Below are positions 11,625 to 24,100 of a stretch of DNA of 64,000 nucleotides, in pieces. The notes under the pieces are model-generated. The model made no database searches, was not told the origin of the DNA, and saw nothing but the letters and a program-made list of their open reading frames with translations. The stretch is taken from contig OU452198.1 of the NCBI GenBank assembly GCA_911728435.2, positions 3,720,001 through 3,784,000 on the forward strand. The letters run 5' to 3'. This DNA is from Apoderus coryli (Eukaryota; Arthropoda; Insecta; Coleoptera; Attelabidae). A program made the position numbers and the translations under genes. Numbering within the stretch: position 1 is the first letter of the stretch; each line of letters starts with the position of its first letter.

Positions 11625-12478
11625 AGGCATTCAGCCGACCCAAAATAGCTAAGTAAAATCCGCTGGAAGTGTTGAAAAATTAATGTGCCGCGTCTAGAGT
11701 CTAGACAAAACACAATAAAGTGAGGTGAGTCAAGCACATTGAGAACTGGCATAAAAGGAACCACTAATGTTTATCGATTATTTCAATTCTATGAGTTGCT
11801 GATAACCAACACGACAATGAGGATTTAAAAATCAAACAGAACAAATACATTTTTCAATTCAGTAACATTATCTGATTAATTATCCTGGCAAATTTTGTAT
11901 AAAGTGGTTTATAACCACAAAGTAACCTGTAACGAACTAAGTCAACTTTGGCATCATTTGCTCAACAATATATTTTGTACTTAAGCAAATTACCAACAAC
12001 CCTGTATACATAAAAACAACATTTTTATGAATATCATCAACAAATAATTATGCTAAAACTCAGTGAAAATTACGATTATCATAATCATTAAGATTACGGA
12101 CTAATTAAGACTGTGCTATATATGCGTGTATATACATATTTTTTATCTTTTTCTCAATACATAATTTACATATGCCTCTGGTGACGTATTATTGATTTTC
12201 ATTACGTTAGCAATAACGAAATACCAGTTTCTGTAACCCAAATTATTACCCTTTTGCGTAGTTCCAATTGAGTATATTTATTCATGTTTTTATTTTGAAT
12301 TAAATAATAAAAATCTATTTAAAAGTTCAACCGTTAAAGAATAGAAAAAGATAGTCGTTTGTTTATTACCACAATCCGCGTATGTGATTGGTATACGGCT
12401 TTTGGCGGGTTACATCAGCGCCCTCCGTGGAACGCTTTCGCACTCGCAACACCATCTTTCTCGTATATTTTATTGAGG
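11625..12478 (+). promoter_or_regulatory. Spacer and probable promoter/first non-coding exon of the HMGA-like gene
   Basis: Most of this stretch is featureless AT-rich spacer. At 12390-12478 the base composition rises in GC (ACATCAGCGCCCTCCGTGGA and following). The segment ends in TTGAG followed by a strong donor GTAAGT at 12479. A pyrimidine-rich acceptor ending TTTTCAG is at 13876-13882, just 40 bases before the HMGA-like start codon. A 5' UTR intron spanning 12479-13882 is therefore likely. RNA data would settle it. Confidence 0.45.
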
Positions 12479-13922
12479 TAAGTCGATTTTATTTATGTCT
12501 TAATAATTTTTATAAATTCGTAGAAATTTATTTGAGAAATAGCAAAAATATAATTAAATATTAGTTTTTTTACTTGAATTTATCGTGGTAGTGGTATTTT
12601 TCCCAGTGCAATACTTGCAGAGCAATTAATTTGTGAAATAAATAAAATCTATAAATTGACCAGTATGGCTGCCGTATATTTCGTTGTAGCCAGACAAACA
12701 AGCTTGTTTTCAGATTTCGTAAATTAATTTCTCTGCGAGTATTTTAGATAGATTTCATACAGTGACACCAAATTAAAGCTGATTTTTTGTAGTTTATTTT
12801 AGTATTCGGTTTTATTTATTCTAATTTGTAATTATGTGTAAAAATATTTGGGTGTTGTCAGGAATTTTAATATTATATTATTTTAAGTATCCCGCGCGGC
12901 ATGAATTACGTTTTTTGAATACAATAGGCTACCTACATGTAGTATTTTTTATCAATAATCGTTTTTTGAAATGTTATTGACATAATTTTTTATCTTTTTT
13001 ACTTAAGTAATAAATTTCAATAAAGTTATATTTCCTTTTTATGAAGAATAGGTAATAATTTTAATGATGTTTTGATAGGTACCGACCTATAAGTTTTTGT
13101 AGATACCTACTTAACGAATTTTCGTGTTTTTTTGCTTTCAATTTGTATTAATTAATGAACAGGTACCTACTTTAGAATTTATAGAGGAAAGCATACAAGC
13201 TACAATTAAAACCTTGATGTGAATTCAATTCATTTTTGTATAAATTGCAATTATGATAGCCTGCTTTGTAGGTATATAAAAAAACATAATACAAAGTTGG
13301 CTATAGCTAATTGCAATGTATACTACACACAAAAACCACTTGATTTGTTACCATATCAAACATAAATTCTTAATTGCAAGCTTCAATTTAATATTCTGAA
13401 CTTTTTAAACAACATGGCCGATGTTTTGCCAGTTCTGTTAACCTGGTAAAGCTATCAGGACAGTTAAATTTATTTTAAATTAAGATTTATTAAATAAATA
13501 GTAATTTTTAGCGTTTAAATTTAATTATGGCTTGTAACATAACATCAAATTATTGTTTACAATTATGTTATTTTGATAGAACGTGTATATATTTAGTAGG
13601 TAGGTTTGGCTAAATTTGTACGTCGGGATCTATTTTATATCTGACACTTCTGTTTGCCTAATTTAATTTATTATATAAATATATGTTATTAAAATAATTT
13701 ATTTATATCTACTTATTTAAAAATAAAACAATAACTAATAATTTTCCCAGTACGTTATTTTGTATATTCTATACGGAATTATTTATATTTTGTTGTTAAT
13801 AACCAGTGGCGTAGCTTTTTATTGTAGTTTCGTTTCTAAAATCTTTTATAAAACTAAACAAATATTTTTTATTTGTTTTCAGCAACAGTTTGCCTTATTT
13901 TTTTAAATAAAATATAAGAACA

Positions 13923-15974
13923 ATGTCTGACGACGCAGCACCAGCTAAAAGAGGACGCAAAGCGGCAGCTGAAAAAGTGGAAAAAGAAAAGCCAGAACCT
14001 AAAGTTACTAAGAAAACGAAAAAGGTTAGTAGTGTTGATCTATTATCTGGTTTGGAATCTAATTTGTATTTTATTGACTGTTTTCAGGATACCAAAGTAG
14101 ATGAAGATGACGAAGCTTCCCCACCAAAAAGAAGTCGCGGCAGACCAAAGGGTACCACAAAAAGGAAGTCCCCAGCTAAAGCTAAGCCAAAAACCACCGC
14201 AGGTATGCTTTCTTTCGATATGTGAGCTGATATGTAAATTATTATGAGTTCTTGCATTTTTTCTCCAAAACTTTCGATAGTATAGCCACGTTTAATAATT
14301 TGTAATAAGTATTTTGATGGTTTTGGATTCGTAATTCGTAGATCTCGATGAAACTATTTCAGCGTTTTTTCTCAATTCTAGAGTTTTCTTGAAAATTTAG
14401 ATAAACTTTTGGTTATAGTCAAAATTAATAAGGTCCCACATTTGACTCTGTAACTTCGGAATTAATGATGGAATTTGTAATATTTTGGTGGTTTTGGAAT
14501 CATAATTCGTATATCTCGATGAAACTATTTTAGCGTTTTTTCTAAACTTTAGCATTTTCTTGAAAATTTAGAAAAACTATTGGTCATGGGCAAAATAGTA
14601 AGGCCCACATTTGATTCTGTAACTTCAAAATTAATTATGGAATTTGTAATATTTTGATGGTTTTGGAATCATAATTCGTAGATCTCGATGAAACTATTTT
14701 AGCGTTATTTCAAAACTTTAGCGTTTTCTTGAAAATTTAGAAAAACTATTGGTCATGGGCGAAATAGTAAGACCCACATTTGATTCTGTAACTTCAAAAT
14801 TAATGATGGAATTTGTAATATTTTGGTAGTTTTGGATTCATAATTTGTAGATCTCCATGAAACTATTTTAGCGTTTTTTCTAAATTCTAGAGTTTTCTTG
14901 AAAATTTAGATAAACTTTTGGTTATAGTCAAAATTAATAAGGCCCCACATTTGACTCTGTAACTTCAAAGTTAATGATGTAATTTGTAATATTTTGATGG
15001 TTTTGGATTCATAATTCGTAGATCTCGATGAAACTATTTTAGCGTTATTTCTAAACTTTAGCGTTTTCTTGAAAATTTAGATAAACTTTTGGTTATAGTC
15101 AAAATTAATAAGGCCCCACATTTGACTCTGTAACTTCGGAATTAATGATGGAATTTGTAATATTTTGATGGTTTTGGAATCATAATTCGTATATCTCGAT
15201 GAAACTATTTTAGCGTTTTTTCTAAATTCTAGAGTTTTCTTGAAAATTTAGATAAACTTTTGGTTATAGTCAAAATTAATAAGGCCCCACATTTGACTTT
15301 GTAACTTCGGAATTAATTATGAAATTTGTAATATTTTGATGGTTTTGGAATCATAATTCGTATATCTCGATGAAACTATTTTAGCGTTTTTTCTAAATTC
15401 TAGAGTTTTCTTGAAAATTTAGATAAACTTTTGGTTATAGTCAAAATTAATAAGGCCCCACATTTGACTTTGTAACTTCGGAATTAATTATGAAATTTGA
15501 AATATTTTGATGGTTTTGGATTCATAATTCGTGGATCTTGATGAAACTATTTTAGCGTTTTTTCTAAACTTTAGCCTTTTCTTGAAAATTTAGAAAAACT
15601 TTTAGTTATGGGCAAAATTAGTAAGGCCTTTTTAAAGGCATCGATGTTGTCGAGTTTTATAGGTCAATTTAAAACGATTTTTAGGACATACGGCGTTATC
15701 CTTCAACGTCGTCCCAGGCCTCAACTTCTATCTGCTGTCTTTCAGCAATATATCAACTTTGTTGATGCTTTCCTTCATGGCAACCTCAGAAGGGCGGCTT
15801 GGAATATTCAGCGATTTTTTAACTCGTTATACAACCGCTTAATACTGACAATTGACATACATTCATTTTATTCTAGGACGGGGTCGCGGCCGACCAAAGA
15901 AAAAGGAAGAACCCGAAGACTCTGAAGAAGACGAGGGTGACGATAATGATGCCGGCGAAGATGAGGATGAGTAA
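13923..15974 (+). CDS. HMGA-like AT-hook chromatin protein (complete, three exons)
   Basis: HMGA-type proteins bind the minor groove of AT-rich DNA through AT-hooks and shape chromatin in the nucleus. Exons are 13923-14024, 14088-14202 and 15877-15974, giving 104 residues, the usual size for the group. Hook-like cores are AKRGRKAA (residues 8-15, degenerate), RSRGRPKGTTKR (about 49-60) and RGRGRPKKKE near the start of exon 3; the last two have the canonical GRP centre. The C terminus is a long acidic tail (EDSEEDEGDDNDAGEDEDE), as in vertebrate HMGA and insect HMGI proteins. Intron 2 is filled with a tandem repeat. The only real alternative is another short AT-hook protein, so no gene symbol is given. 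Confidence 0.85.
14283..15640. repeat. Tandem array of a ~171-bp unit in HMGA-like intron 2
   Basis: The landmark GGTTTTGGA (one copy varied) recurs at 14319, 14490, 14659, 14828, 14999, 15170, 15341 and 15512. Spacing is 169-171 bases, giving about eight head-to-tail units. Each unit includes ATCTCGATGAAACTATTT, a TTTTCTTGAAAATTTAGA segment and CCCACATTTGA. The four most 3' spacings are all exactly 171, suggesting recent spread within that part. The array fills most of the intron and ends about 240 bases before exon 3. Confidence 0.9.
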
Positions 15975-17056
15975 ATCTCATTCAATGATCCTCCTCCAAA
16001 ATAAAATTTCCCAGTTTTGATTTAATTTTCATTTCGTTTCAAAAACCGAATACATAAATTTATAGAACTTTTAAGTAAGTATACCAAAAGGACTCTTTCA
16101 AAAACTTGTATGGTTTCGTTAACTAGTGCCATGATCTCGAGTTATGTGTTTATTTAATATTGTTTGGAAGAATTACAGGTTTCAGTTTTAAGTGTAGAAT
16201 CACCATAATCATAGATAGTAAGAGAATCAGAATCCAGTCACACAAATCAAGTAGTCTGTAGATGTCATACGTGTCATTTGTCACATGTCATTAACGTCAA
16301 TTATTGTCAGAATAAAAAGTTGTATTTTAGTTCGAAACATGAAACCTGCTTCATTTCTATTTTTTTGTGATTAATTTAATATTATAAGTCGTCAAGTATC
16401 TACTGTAGGAGTTGAGCACGTCCTCGACTTTTAATATTGTAGAAGAATTGATGCTGAGAATTGGAATGGAATTGTTCCTCTTGTGTTCAAAATTGTTAAA
16501 ACCTCAAAAATTCGGACAGACGAAAGAAATAATGTGTTCGTGTTTATAAAATATTTTATTATAATTATTTGATGATTAGTATTAATCAGAATGTGTGTAA
16601 GTTTAATTATATTTTTTTTTTAGAAGGTACCTTAATTAATGTTTCAATAAAATTAGGTGATATTTAAACATATTTGTGTGTTTTTTTTTCTTCACTTTTT
16701 CATAAAAAGAAGGCGAACACTTATGCTTCGTTGCAAAGATGTTTATAAGAAATTAGAAAGAAAACTACGTTTGGATAGATAATTTAGATGCATCTTTTTA
16801 GGTAAATAATATTTTACTTTCGTCAGTGGAGTGCGTACGGACACATATTCGGGCAACTTTAATGCAAAAAAATATGGTACGCCACTGTTTTTTCTTTCAG
16901 GAAAAATTATTTCTGGAATCCTTGTTCAATTTACAACAAAAAAGACTACTCATTTTTTTTTCATTCGCCACATCGTTTGCTAGTAAAAAATTAAAATTCT
17001 TTAAGCAACTGGAATTCAAACAAATTTAAATCTGTCGTAGTAGGCCATGAAAAATA
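15975..17056. other. 3' region of the HMGA-like gene and spacer
   Basis: An AATAAA signal lies at about 16000, soon after the stop codon, with another near 16647. Around 16262-16310 is a cluster of TGTCA/TGACA half-sites like that upstream of the peptidase gene. No coding region is recognised here. Confidence 0.4.
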
Positions 17057-19184
17057 AACTGTTGCCCTCGATGCACGAATAGCTCTCCATATTTAAGTGT
17101 AAAAGTAATAATTTTATGACCTTTTTGTCATTTATCTAAATTTAATAAATTTTTGTTTTGTTTTAGTATCGGGTTTTGTGCCTTTTTATTCTCTTTGGAG
17201 GCACTATTTAGACGTAGATATTTTATATTTCAGATCTTCTAGGCCAAGTTCTTGTACGCAAAATAATTGATTTTTTTTAGTTTTATTATAAAATTTATTT
17301 TGCTCCCTTTTCTACCATTTACGAACCCCTATATAAAGAAAATTGTTATGTTGCATGTTCTAGGTTATCTTATATCAAAGCTATATATAAGTAGCCAATT
17401 TTTCTGTTATATTTGGAAATACATTTTTTTTTTTCGTTTTTGACCCTTTTTCGAACGCCTGCGTGAACCAGTTCTTTTATGTAACATTTTTTAGGTTATA
17501 TTCTATCACAACTATGAAAAATAATTCAATATTTCGGATAAGTTTAAGAACTATGATTTTTTAAATTTTTGAAACCTCTTTTAAACCCCTTGCCTACGCT
17601 CAATGTTAATCACCACCTATAAATATCCTGTAGTATTTTCGTACTGAATGTGCTTAAAATCCGTTAAGTGGTTTTTGAGTTATCACGGATACAAATTTTT
17701 TCTGACCCTTTTATAGAATTTTCACGGACGCCTATGGTACATTAATTTTTGTCGTGTATTTTTAACACCAACTCAACTAGTTACATATAAAAATTTTTAC
17801 ATTTAAATTTTTTGTTTATTTTACCCCTTTTTCTACTATTTACGAACGCCTATGTAAATAAAAAAATTATGCTGCATTTTTTAGGTTATCTTATATCAAA
17901 GCTATATATAATTAGCCAATTTTTCTGGTATATTTGAGAAACATTTTTTTTTTCGTTTTTGACCCTTTTTTTAGACTATTATCGAACGCCTGTGTGAAGC
18001 AATTCTTTTATGTAACATTTTTTAGGTTATATTCTATCACAACTATGAAAATTTTTTCAATATTTCGGATAAGTTTAAGAACTATGATTTTTTAATTTTT
18101 TTTAACCCTCTTTTAAACCCCTTGCCTACGCTCAGTGTTAATCACCACCTATAAATATCCTGTAGTATTTTCGTACCAAATGTGGTTAAAATCCGTTAAG
18201 TGGTTTTTGAGTTATCACGGATACAAATTTTTTCTGACCCTTTTATAGAATTTTCACGGACGCCTATGGTACATTAATTTTGGTCGTGTATTTTTAACAC
18301 CAATTCAACTAGTTAAATATAAAAAAATTTTCATTTTAATTTTTTTTTTATTTTACCCCTTTTTCTACTATTTACGAACGCCTATGTAAATAAAAATTTT
18401 ATGCTGCATTTTTTAGGTTATCTTATATCAAAGCTATATATAATTAGCCAATTTTTCTGGTATATTTGGGAAACATTTTTTTTTTCGTTTTTGACCCTTT
18501 TTTTAGACCATTTTCGAACGCCTGTGTGAACCAATTTTTTTATGTAACATTTTTTAGGTTCTATTCTATCACAACTATGAAAAATTATTCCATATTTCGA
18601 ATAAGTTTAGGAAATATATATTTTTTATGTTTTGACCCCTTTTCCACTATTTACGAACGCCTATGAAAGTAAGTTATTTATGACATATTTTATAGGTTAT
18701 ATTCTATTAAAGCTATAAATAATTAGTTAATATTTCTGCTATGTTTGGTAAGTACGTTTTTTAAAATATTTTTTACCCCATTTTACACTATTTTCGAACG
18801 CCAATGTGATCTAATATTTTATGTTCAATATTTTAGGTTATATTCAATTAAATGCGTAAAAAATTATGCAGTATTTCGGATAAGTTTAAATATGAATTTT
18901 TTTAATTTTTAAACCCCTTGCCTACGCTCAATGTTTCCCAAAATCTAATCAGGTCCTTGCCATGTCCTATAGTATTTTTGTACCAAATTTGATTAAAATC
19001 TGTTAGGTGTTTTTTGCGTTTTCGTGCAAACAGACAGACAGACATTTTTTTAAAACTACTTATTTATGTATAAAATGACCAAAAACAAGTATTTCCGGTA
19101 AAATTAAAAAAAAATTTTTTTCATGAAACTAATAGTCTCCATATATACATATATTACATATTGTATGATATGGAGAGCTAAAAA
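17057..19184 (+). repeat. Long dispersed repeat, copy 1 (about 2.1 kb)
   Basis: The outer segment AAACTGTTGCCCTCGA is followed by a boundary AGCTCTCCATAT (from 17079), and the other end has ATATGGAGAGCT (to about 19179). Inside, a unit of about 530 bases is tandemly repeated: the landmark GAGTTATCACGG is at 17677 and 18209. Each unit contains TTTACGAACGCCTATG-like text. A CAGACAGACAGACA tract lies at about 19030. An inverted, shorter copy is at 29052-30612. There is no open frame of note. The inverted AGCTCTCCATAT ends suggest a DNA transposon or foldback element; the superfamily is unknown. Confidence 0.65.
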
Positions 19185-19243
19185 AGACTACTACTGTCAG
19201 TGTTTTGTCATTTTATTATGACAGTTAATTGATTTGTGTCATG

Positions 19244-19444
19244 AGTTATATGATGGTCCACATAAATGCTGACCAAGCGAGATCAAATGACACCGCAGTA
19301 AACATTATATATAGGAAGAAGACGCTATTTTTCAAGTTCAGTTATAATAATTTTATTTGTTAATATAAACCAGAAATATTGTAATTTTGTATTTTGAAAA
19401 TAAAGTTTTTTAAAAAGGAAAACTCCGGGCTAAGAAAATTAATT
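19244..19444 (+). repeat. 5' LTR (201 bp)
   Basis: Runs from AGTTATATGATGG to the AATT immediately before the primer-binding site. It lacks the five bases TCCGT/CTCCG present in the 3' LTR, so it reads CCACATAAATG where the 3' LTR has a TATAAATG box. A polyadenylation-type AATAAA lies near the right end. Confidence 0.93.
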
Positions 19445-19461
19445 GGCGCAGTCAGTAGGAT
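19444..19461 (+). other. Primer-binding site
   Basis: TGGCGCAGTCAGTAGGAT follows the LTR, overlapping its last T. It closely resembles the tRNA-primed site of the Drosophila gypsy/17.6/297 group. It should be complementary to the 3' end of a host tRNA; which tRNA was not verified. Confidence 0.85.
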
Positions 19462-19724
19462 TTTCGGAAGTGTGCGAATCAATCGTATTGCTTTTTCGTG
19501 TCAACGGATTTACCGAAAATACGAACCTTTGTTGTGACGTTGGTGCGAGGGTGTTTTATAGAAGGGACTTTCTGGACATCGAAAAATCCCAATCTATCGC
19601 AGAACTATAAAGTGCTCTTGAACAATCGATCATCGGTCGATAGAATCAATATTGTCTATCGTCGCAAGGACTAAGTGATTGAGAAGGACCATCATCGCCT
19701 AATCAAGACTTGGAACTTATAGTA

Positions 19725-19753
19725 ATGGCCAGAGCGAACCTGATTGTATTAGT
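19725..19753 (+). CDS. Short upstream ORF / probable first coding exon of env
   Basis: An ATG at 19725 opens a ten-codon frame that, in unspliced RNA, stops at 19755-19757, just before the gag start. At 19754 it meets a consensus donor GTAAGT. Used as a donor and joined in frame (phase 2) to the acceptor at 24816, it would give env its start codon and begin a hydrophobic signal-like leader. Gypsy-family env is known to be made from a spliced RNA, and this arrangement fits. Transcript evidence is needed. Confidence 0.6.
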
Positions 19754-19769
19754 GTAAGTGATAAATGTA

Positions 19770-21083
19770 ATGTCAATCAATAATCTTATCGAAAATTTAG
19801 AAAACCTCTCATTGCAAACTCCTTCAACTGACTCTGCTATTTACGACCAAAACTTAGAAGTCAATATTAAAGATAATTTGAATGAAATTATTGCTTTAGA
19901 TAATAGTAATAGCAAAATGGCAAATACTTTTAAACCTGAATATCTAAACTGTGTTCCTACCTTCGACGGTAACGCTAATGATTTAAACAGATATTTATCT
20001 ACTTGCCAAACTTTGATTGATTCTTTTTACGACATAGCTAACCCAAATAATTTTCACAATATATACCTATTAAATTCTTTAATTGGCAAACTTAGTGGTC
20101 ATGCTAAATTAGTTGTAAACATCCAAAATGTTAACACCTGGAATGAACTTAAGGACACCTTAAGACGTAATTTTGCCGATCAAAGAGACGAAACTTGTTT
20201 AAATAGGGATCTGGTTATGATGAGACAAGCACCTAATGAAAAACCTAGTCAATTTTACGACAGGATTTTACACATACTAAATCTTTTATGTTCTTTTGTT
20301 GATGCGCATGAATTATCAGTTGCTGGTAAAACATTAAAAAGAAATTTGTATAACGACCTTGCCTTGAAAACATTCCTATCGGGATTAAAAGAGCCTCTGG
20401 GAACTACAATCAGATGTATGCGTCCCGCTACTCTAATGCAAGCACTACAATTTGTTTCACAAGAGGATAATATTCATTATTTTCAAAACCAAAATAAACC
20501 TAATATATCCTTTAAAAATAATACTCAAAATTTTAGGCCCATGCAACAAAACCTATATACGCGACCCTTTCAAACTAACTTTTCACAAAGACCTTTTAAT
20601 TATCAAACTTCAAACAATGCTTTTCGAACGAATTTTTCTCCACAGTCGGTTAATATTCGACCTCGTTTTAACGGAACAAGATTCCCCACAAACTCGCAAG
20701 TTTTTGGCAGACCAAATAACAATGGAACTAATGTTTTTAAACCTCAAAATGTAAAACAACCTACACCCACACCCATGTCTGGCATAGAAACTTCTCAATT
20801 GAAACCCTTTACAAATCAACCTAATAATAATTATAACCCACCTAAATTCACTTTTGAAGAACTATACAATGTAGAATCACATGACCTACCTCAACAAGAC
20901 TATTATTACGATGAGAGCCAGTACAATGAACCTAACCAATATCAAAATTTCTACTCTGCATATCCTAACCAATACGAACACTCCTGCGATGACCTACCCC
21001 AACAAGAACAACCAGTTAATAATCAGCCTGTAGAAAATGCTTCAAATTTTCGACAGGACGGCCAGGAAACCCCGAACGGTTAG
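19770..21083 (+). CDS. gag: Errantivirus Gag, 437 residues
   Basis: Gag forms the internal particle of the element. I place the start at ATG 19770; the open frame extends four codons upstream only through a GTG. The N-terminal two-thirds is helical and polar, without a membrane signal. The last 200 residues are rich in Asn, Gln, Pro and Phe. There is no CCHC zinc knuckle, which is normal for errantivirus Gag and differs from most other gypsy elements. The frame ends at TAG 21081-21083. A slippery heptamer 30 bases earlier would pass ribosomes into pol. Confidence 0.88.
   Translation: MSINNLIENLENLSLQTPSTDSAIYDQNLEVNIKDNLNEIIALDNSNSKMANTFKPEYLNCVPTFDGNANDLNRYLSTCQTLIDSFYDIANPNNFHNIYLLNSLIGKLSGHAKLVVNIQNVNTWNELKDTLRRNFADQRDETCLNRDLVMMRQAPNEKPSQFYDRILHILNLLCSFVDAHELSVAGKTLKRNLYNDLALKTFLSGLKEPLGTTIRCMRPATLMQALQFVSQEDNIHYFQNQNKPNISFKNNTQNFRPMQQNLYTRPFQTNFSQRPFNYQTSNNAFRTNFSPQSVNIRPRFNGTRFPTNSQVFGRPNNNGTNVFKPQNVKQPTPTPMSGIETSQLKPFTNQPNNNYNPPKFTFEELYNVESHDLPQQDYYYDESQYNEPNQYQNFYSAYPNQYEHSCDDLPQQEQPVNNQPVENASNFRQDGQETPNG
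21044..21050 (+). promoter_or_regulatory. Probable -1 ribosomal frameshift site between gag and pol
   Basis: In the gag frame the codons read TCA AAT TTT, so the heptamer A AAT TTT fits the X XXY YYZ rule exactly. The pol frame is -1 relative to gag and is open from 21023, overlapping gag to 21083. A GC-richer segment (ACAGGACGGCCAGG) follows within ten bases. I did not establish a pseudoknot or stem. Confidence 0.75.
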
Positions 21084-21106
21084 AAACACCTACAATATCT
21101 TTTAAT

Positions 21107-24100
21107 ATGTCCAACCCTAACGAATTATCCTACATTATATTTCCAGAAAATAACCTTAAAATTTTGATAGATTCCGGTTCAAGTAATTCATTTTTGGACC
21201 CGATTCTTGCCAAAAAGTTATTTCCGAATAAAATAATAGACGATCCATTCGTTGTGTCTACAGTATATCAGAAATCAGCTCATAGACATAGTGTTCTTAT
21301 GCCTGCTTCAAAATTATTTAATTTACCCGAAAATAAAGATTTAAAATTCTACCTATTTAAATTTCATAATATTTTTGATGGACTTTTAGGTTTAGATAAT
21401 TTAAAATTATTGCAAGCAACTTTAGACTACAATAACAACTATTTAGTTACACCGTACACGCATATTAAGTTACAATTCCAGAAAACAAGATGTGAACTAA
21501 ACAATATAACGATCCCACCGCGTGTCGAACAAGTAATTACGATTAGGACTTCCATAAAAAATGGTGATATTATAATACCACATCAAAAATTTCATAACTG
21601 TGAAATCCCAGAATCACTATCAACTGCAAAAAAAGGCTTTGCACTCACAACTATTTTAAACAATACCTGTGAATCCATTACGTTAGACCTATCAGAACCC
21701 ATAGGCGTAGAACAATTCAATTCTAAGGTAATGTCGGAAATAAATTTAAACAATATTGACGAATCCCCAAAATTTTCAAATAAACTTGACCTTTCCAAAT
21801 TTCGTACAGACCATCTAAATGAAGAAGAAAAAATAAAAATTTTAAATTTAATTAGAAATTATTCAGACATTTTTTATAATGAAAATGATCAACTGACGTT
21901 TACAAGTAAAATCAAACATCGCATAAGAACTACGGACGAAATCCCCGTTTATACCAAATCATACCGTTACCCAACTATCCATAAGGAAGAAGTCCAAAAA
22001 CAAATAACTAAAATGTTAGACCAACAAATCATCCAGCCAAGCACCTCGCCTTGGAGTTCACCAATCTGGGTAGTACCCAAAAAGGCAGACGCTTCCGGCC
22101 AACAAAAATGGCGTGTTGTAGTAGACTTCAGAGGACTTAATGCTAAAACCTTAGACGATAGGTACCCACTGCCTAATATCACGGATATACTGGACAAATT
22201 GGGCAAATGCCAATATTTTACCACATTGGATCTGGCTAGTGGCTTCCACCAGATACAAATGCACGAACAAGATATCGAAAAAACTGCATTTAGTACAGAA
22301 CGTGGACATTATGAATTTTTAAGAATGCCATTTGGGCTGAAGAACGCTCCAGCGACCTTCCAAAGAATTATGGATAATATCCTTCGTGGCATCCAAAATG
22401 AGAAATGCCTGGTGTACCTGGATGACATAATTTTGTTCTCCACCTCACTCCAAGAGCATTTAGACGCGCTCAAAGACGTTTTCCAAAGACTTCGAAACTC
22501 CAATTTCAAGATACAGTTGGACAAAAGCGAATTTTTACGTAAAGAAGTTGCCTATCTTGGACATATTGTAACACCAGATGGCGTTAGGCCAAACCCTGAC
22601 AAAATAATAAGTATAAAGAAATATCCCATTCCAAAAACTACCAAACAAATTAAAGGATTCCTCGGATTGCTCGGATACTACAGGAGATTCATTAAGGACT
22701 TTGCTAAGATCACCAAACCACTAACGAAATGTCTAAAAAAGGGAGCAACAATTAAACACGACAAAGAATTTGTGGAGTGCTTTGAACTTTGTAAAAACTT
22801 ACTGACAAACGAACCTATCTTACAATATCCGGACTTCTCACAGCCATTCAACCTTACAACAGATGCAAGCAATGTAGCTTTAGGCGCAATTCTTTCACAA
22901 GGTCCCATAGGACAAGACCTCCCGGTAGCATACGCCTCACGTACACTCAACGACTCAGAAAGAAACTATTCCACCACAGAAAAGGAACTTTTAGCTTTGG
23001 TATGGGCAACCAAATATTTTAGGCCTTACATTTTTGGAAGGAAATTAAATTTAATTACCGACCATAAACCCCTCCAATGGCTTTTCTCGGCTAAAGACCT
23101 CGGATCGAAATTGTTAAGATGGCGCATAAAACTAGATGAATATTTCCCCGAAATAAAGTACAAAAAAGGTAGATTAAATACTAATGCTGACGCGTTGTCA
23201 CGCATCGAAATTCACACTAAAGAAACGCACGAAAAATTTTCCCTAAAAGATTATATCGAAGACTTTAATAAACAACTAGAAAACGAAACAGCTGACCACA
23301 ACACCGACCAAATTTCAACTATTGCCCAAGTGGACGACACTGACAACACTCGATACAACGACATAGAACTCCCAGTACCTAATGATGATGCAGCGAACAA
23401 CGATAACATGACTATACATACAAACGTAAACGAAGACCCCATAGTCGACATTCCAATACATGATATTCCTGTAAACTACGGTGCGAATCAAATAATTATA
23501 CAACAAGTACTACATTCCCCTGCAAAACCAAAATTGACAATCTTATTTGAAAAGAAACGCCGCTATATCATCCAAATTTCCAAAAGTAATTTTGATGTCG
23601 ATATTTTAAATACATTTAAAGAAATTATCGTGCCTGATAAGCAATATTACCTTTATTTTGAAAAATCAGATATTTACGAACCATTTTGCGAAGTTATAAG
23701 AAAAACATTCAAATGGCCTTCACTAAAGTTAAGACGTTGTTTAAAGAAATTAATAGACGTTACCGATAAAACTGAAATTTCTGACATCATAAAAATGTAT
23801 CATGAATCAAAAAATAATCATAGAGGCATCGACGAAACCCTCGAAAGAATTAAACAAAAATATTATTGGCCAAACCAAAAAGACTCTGTACAAACCTATA
23901 TAAACAATTGTGAAATTTGTCAAAGAAGTAAATACGAACGTCACCCTATAAATATGCAAATGAACGTCACACCTACTGCTTCCCGTCCTTTTCAAATAAT
24001 TCATATAGACGTATACACTTTAGAAAAAACCAAATTCCTTACAATAATCGACAGCTTTTCAAAATATGCGCAAGCATATGGCCTTCAGTCACTTGCAGCT

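Noticed and set aside
14283..15640. 171-bp array as an alpha-satellite-like centromere repeat
   Set aside because: The length match to primate alpha satellite is coincidental. This is a short array inside a gene intron with no other centromeric evidence.
15608..15925. 105-residue open frame overlapping HMGA-like exon 3
   Set aside because: It begins in the last tandem repeat unit of the intron and is out of frame with exon 3. No family resemblance.
19758..19769. gag starting at GTG 19758
   Set aside because: The ATG at 19770 is in frame and better placed, and the GTG overlaps the probable env splice donor.
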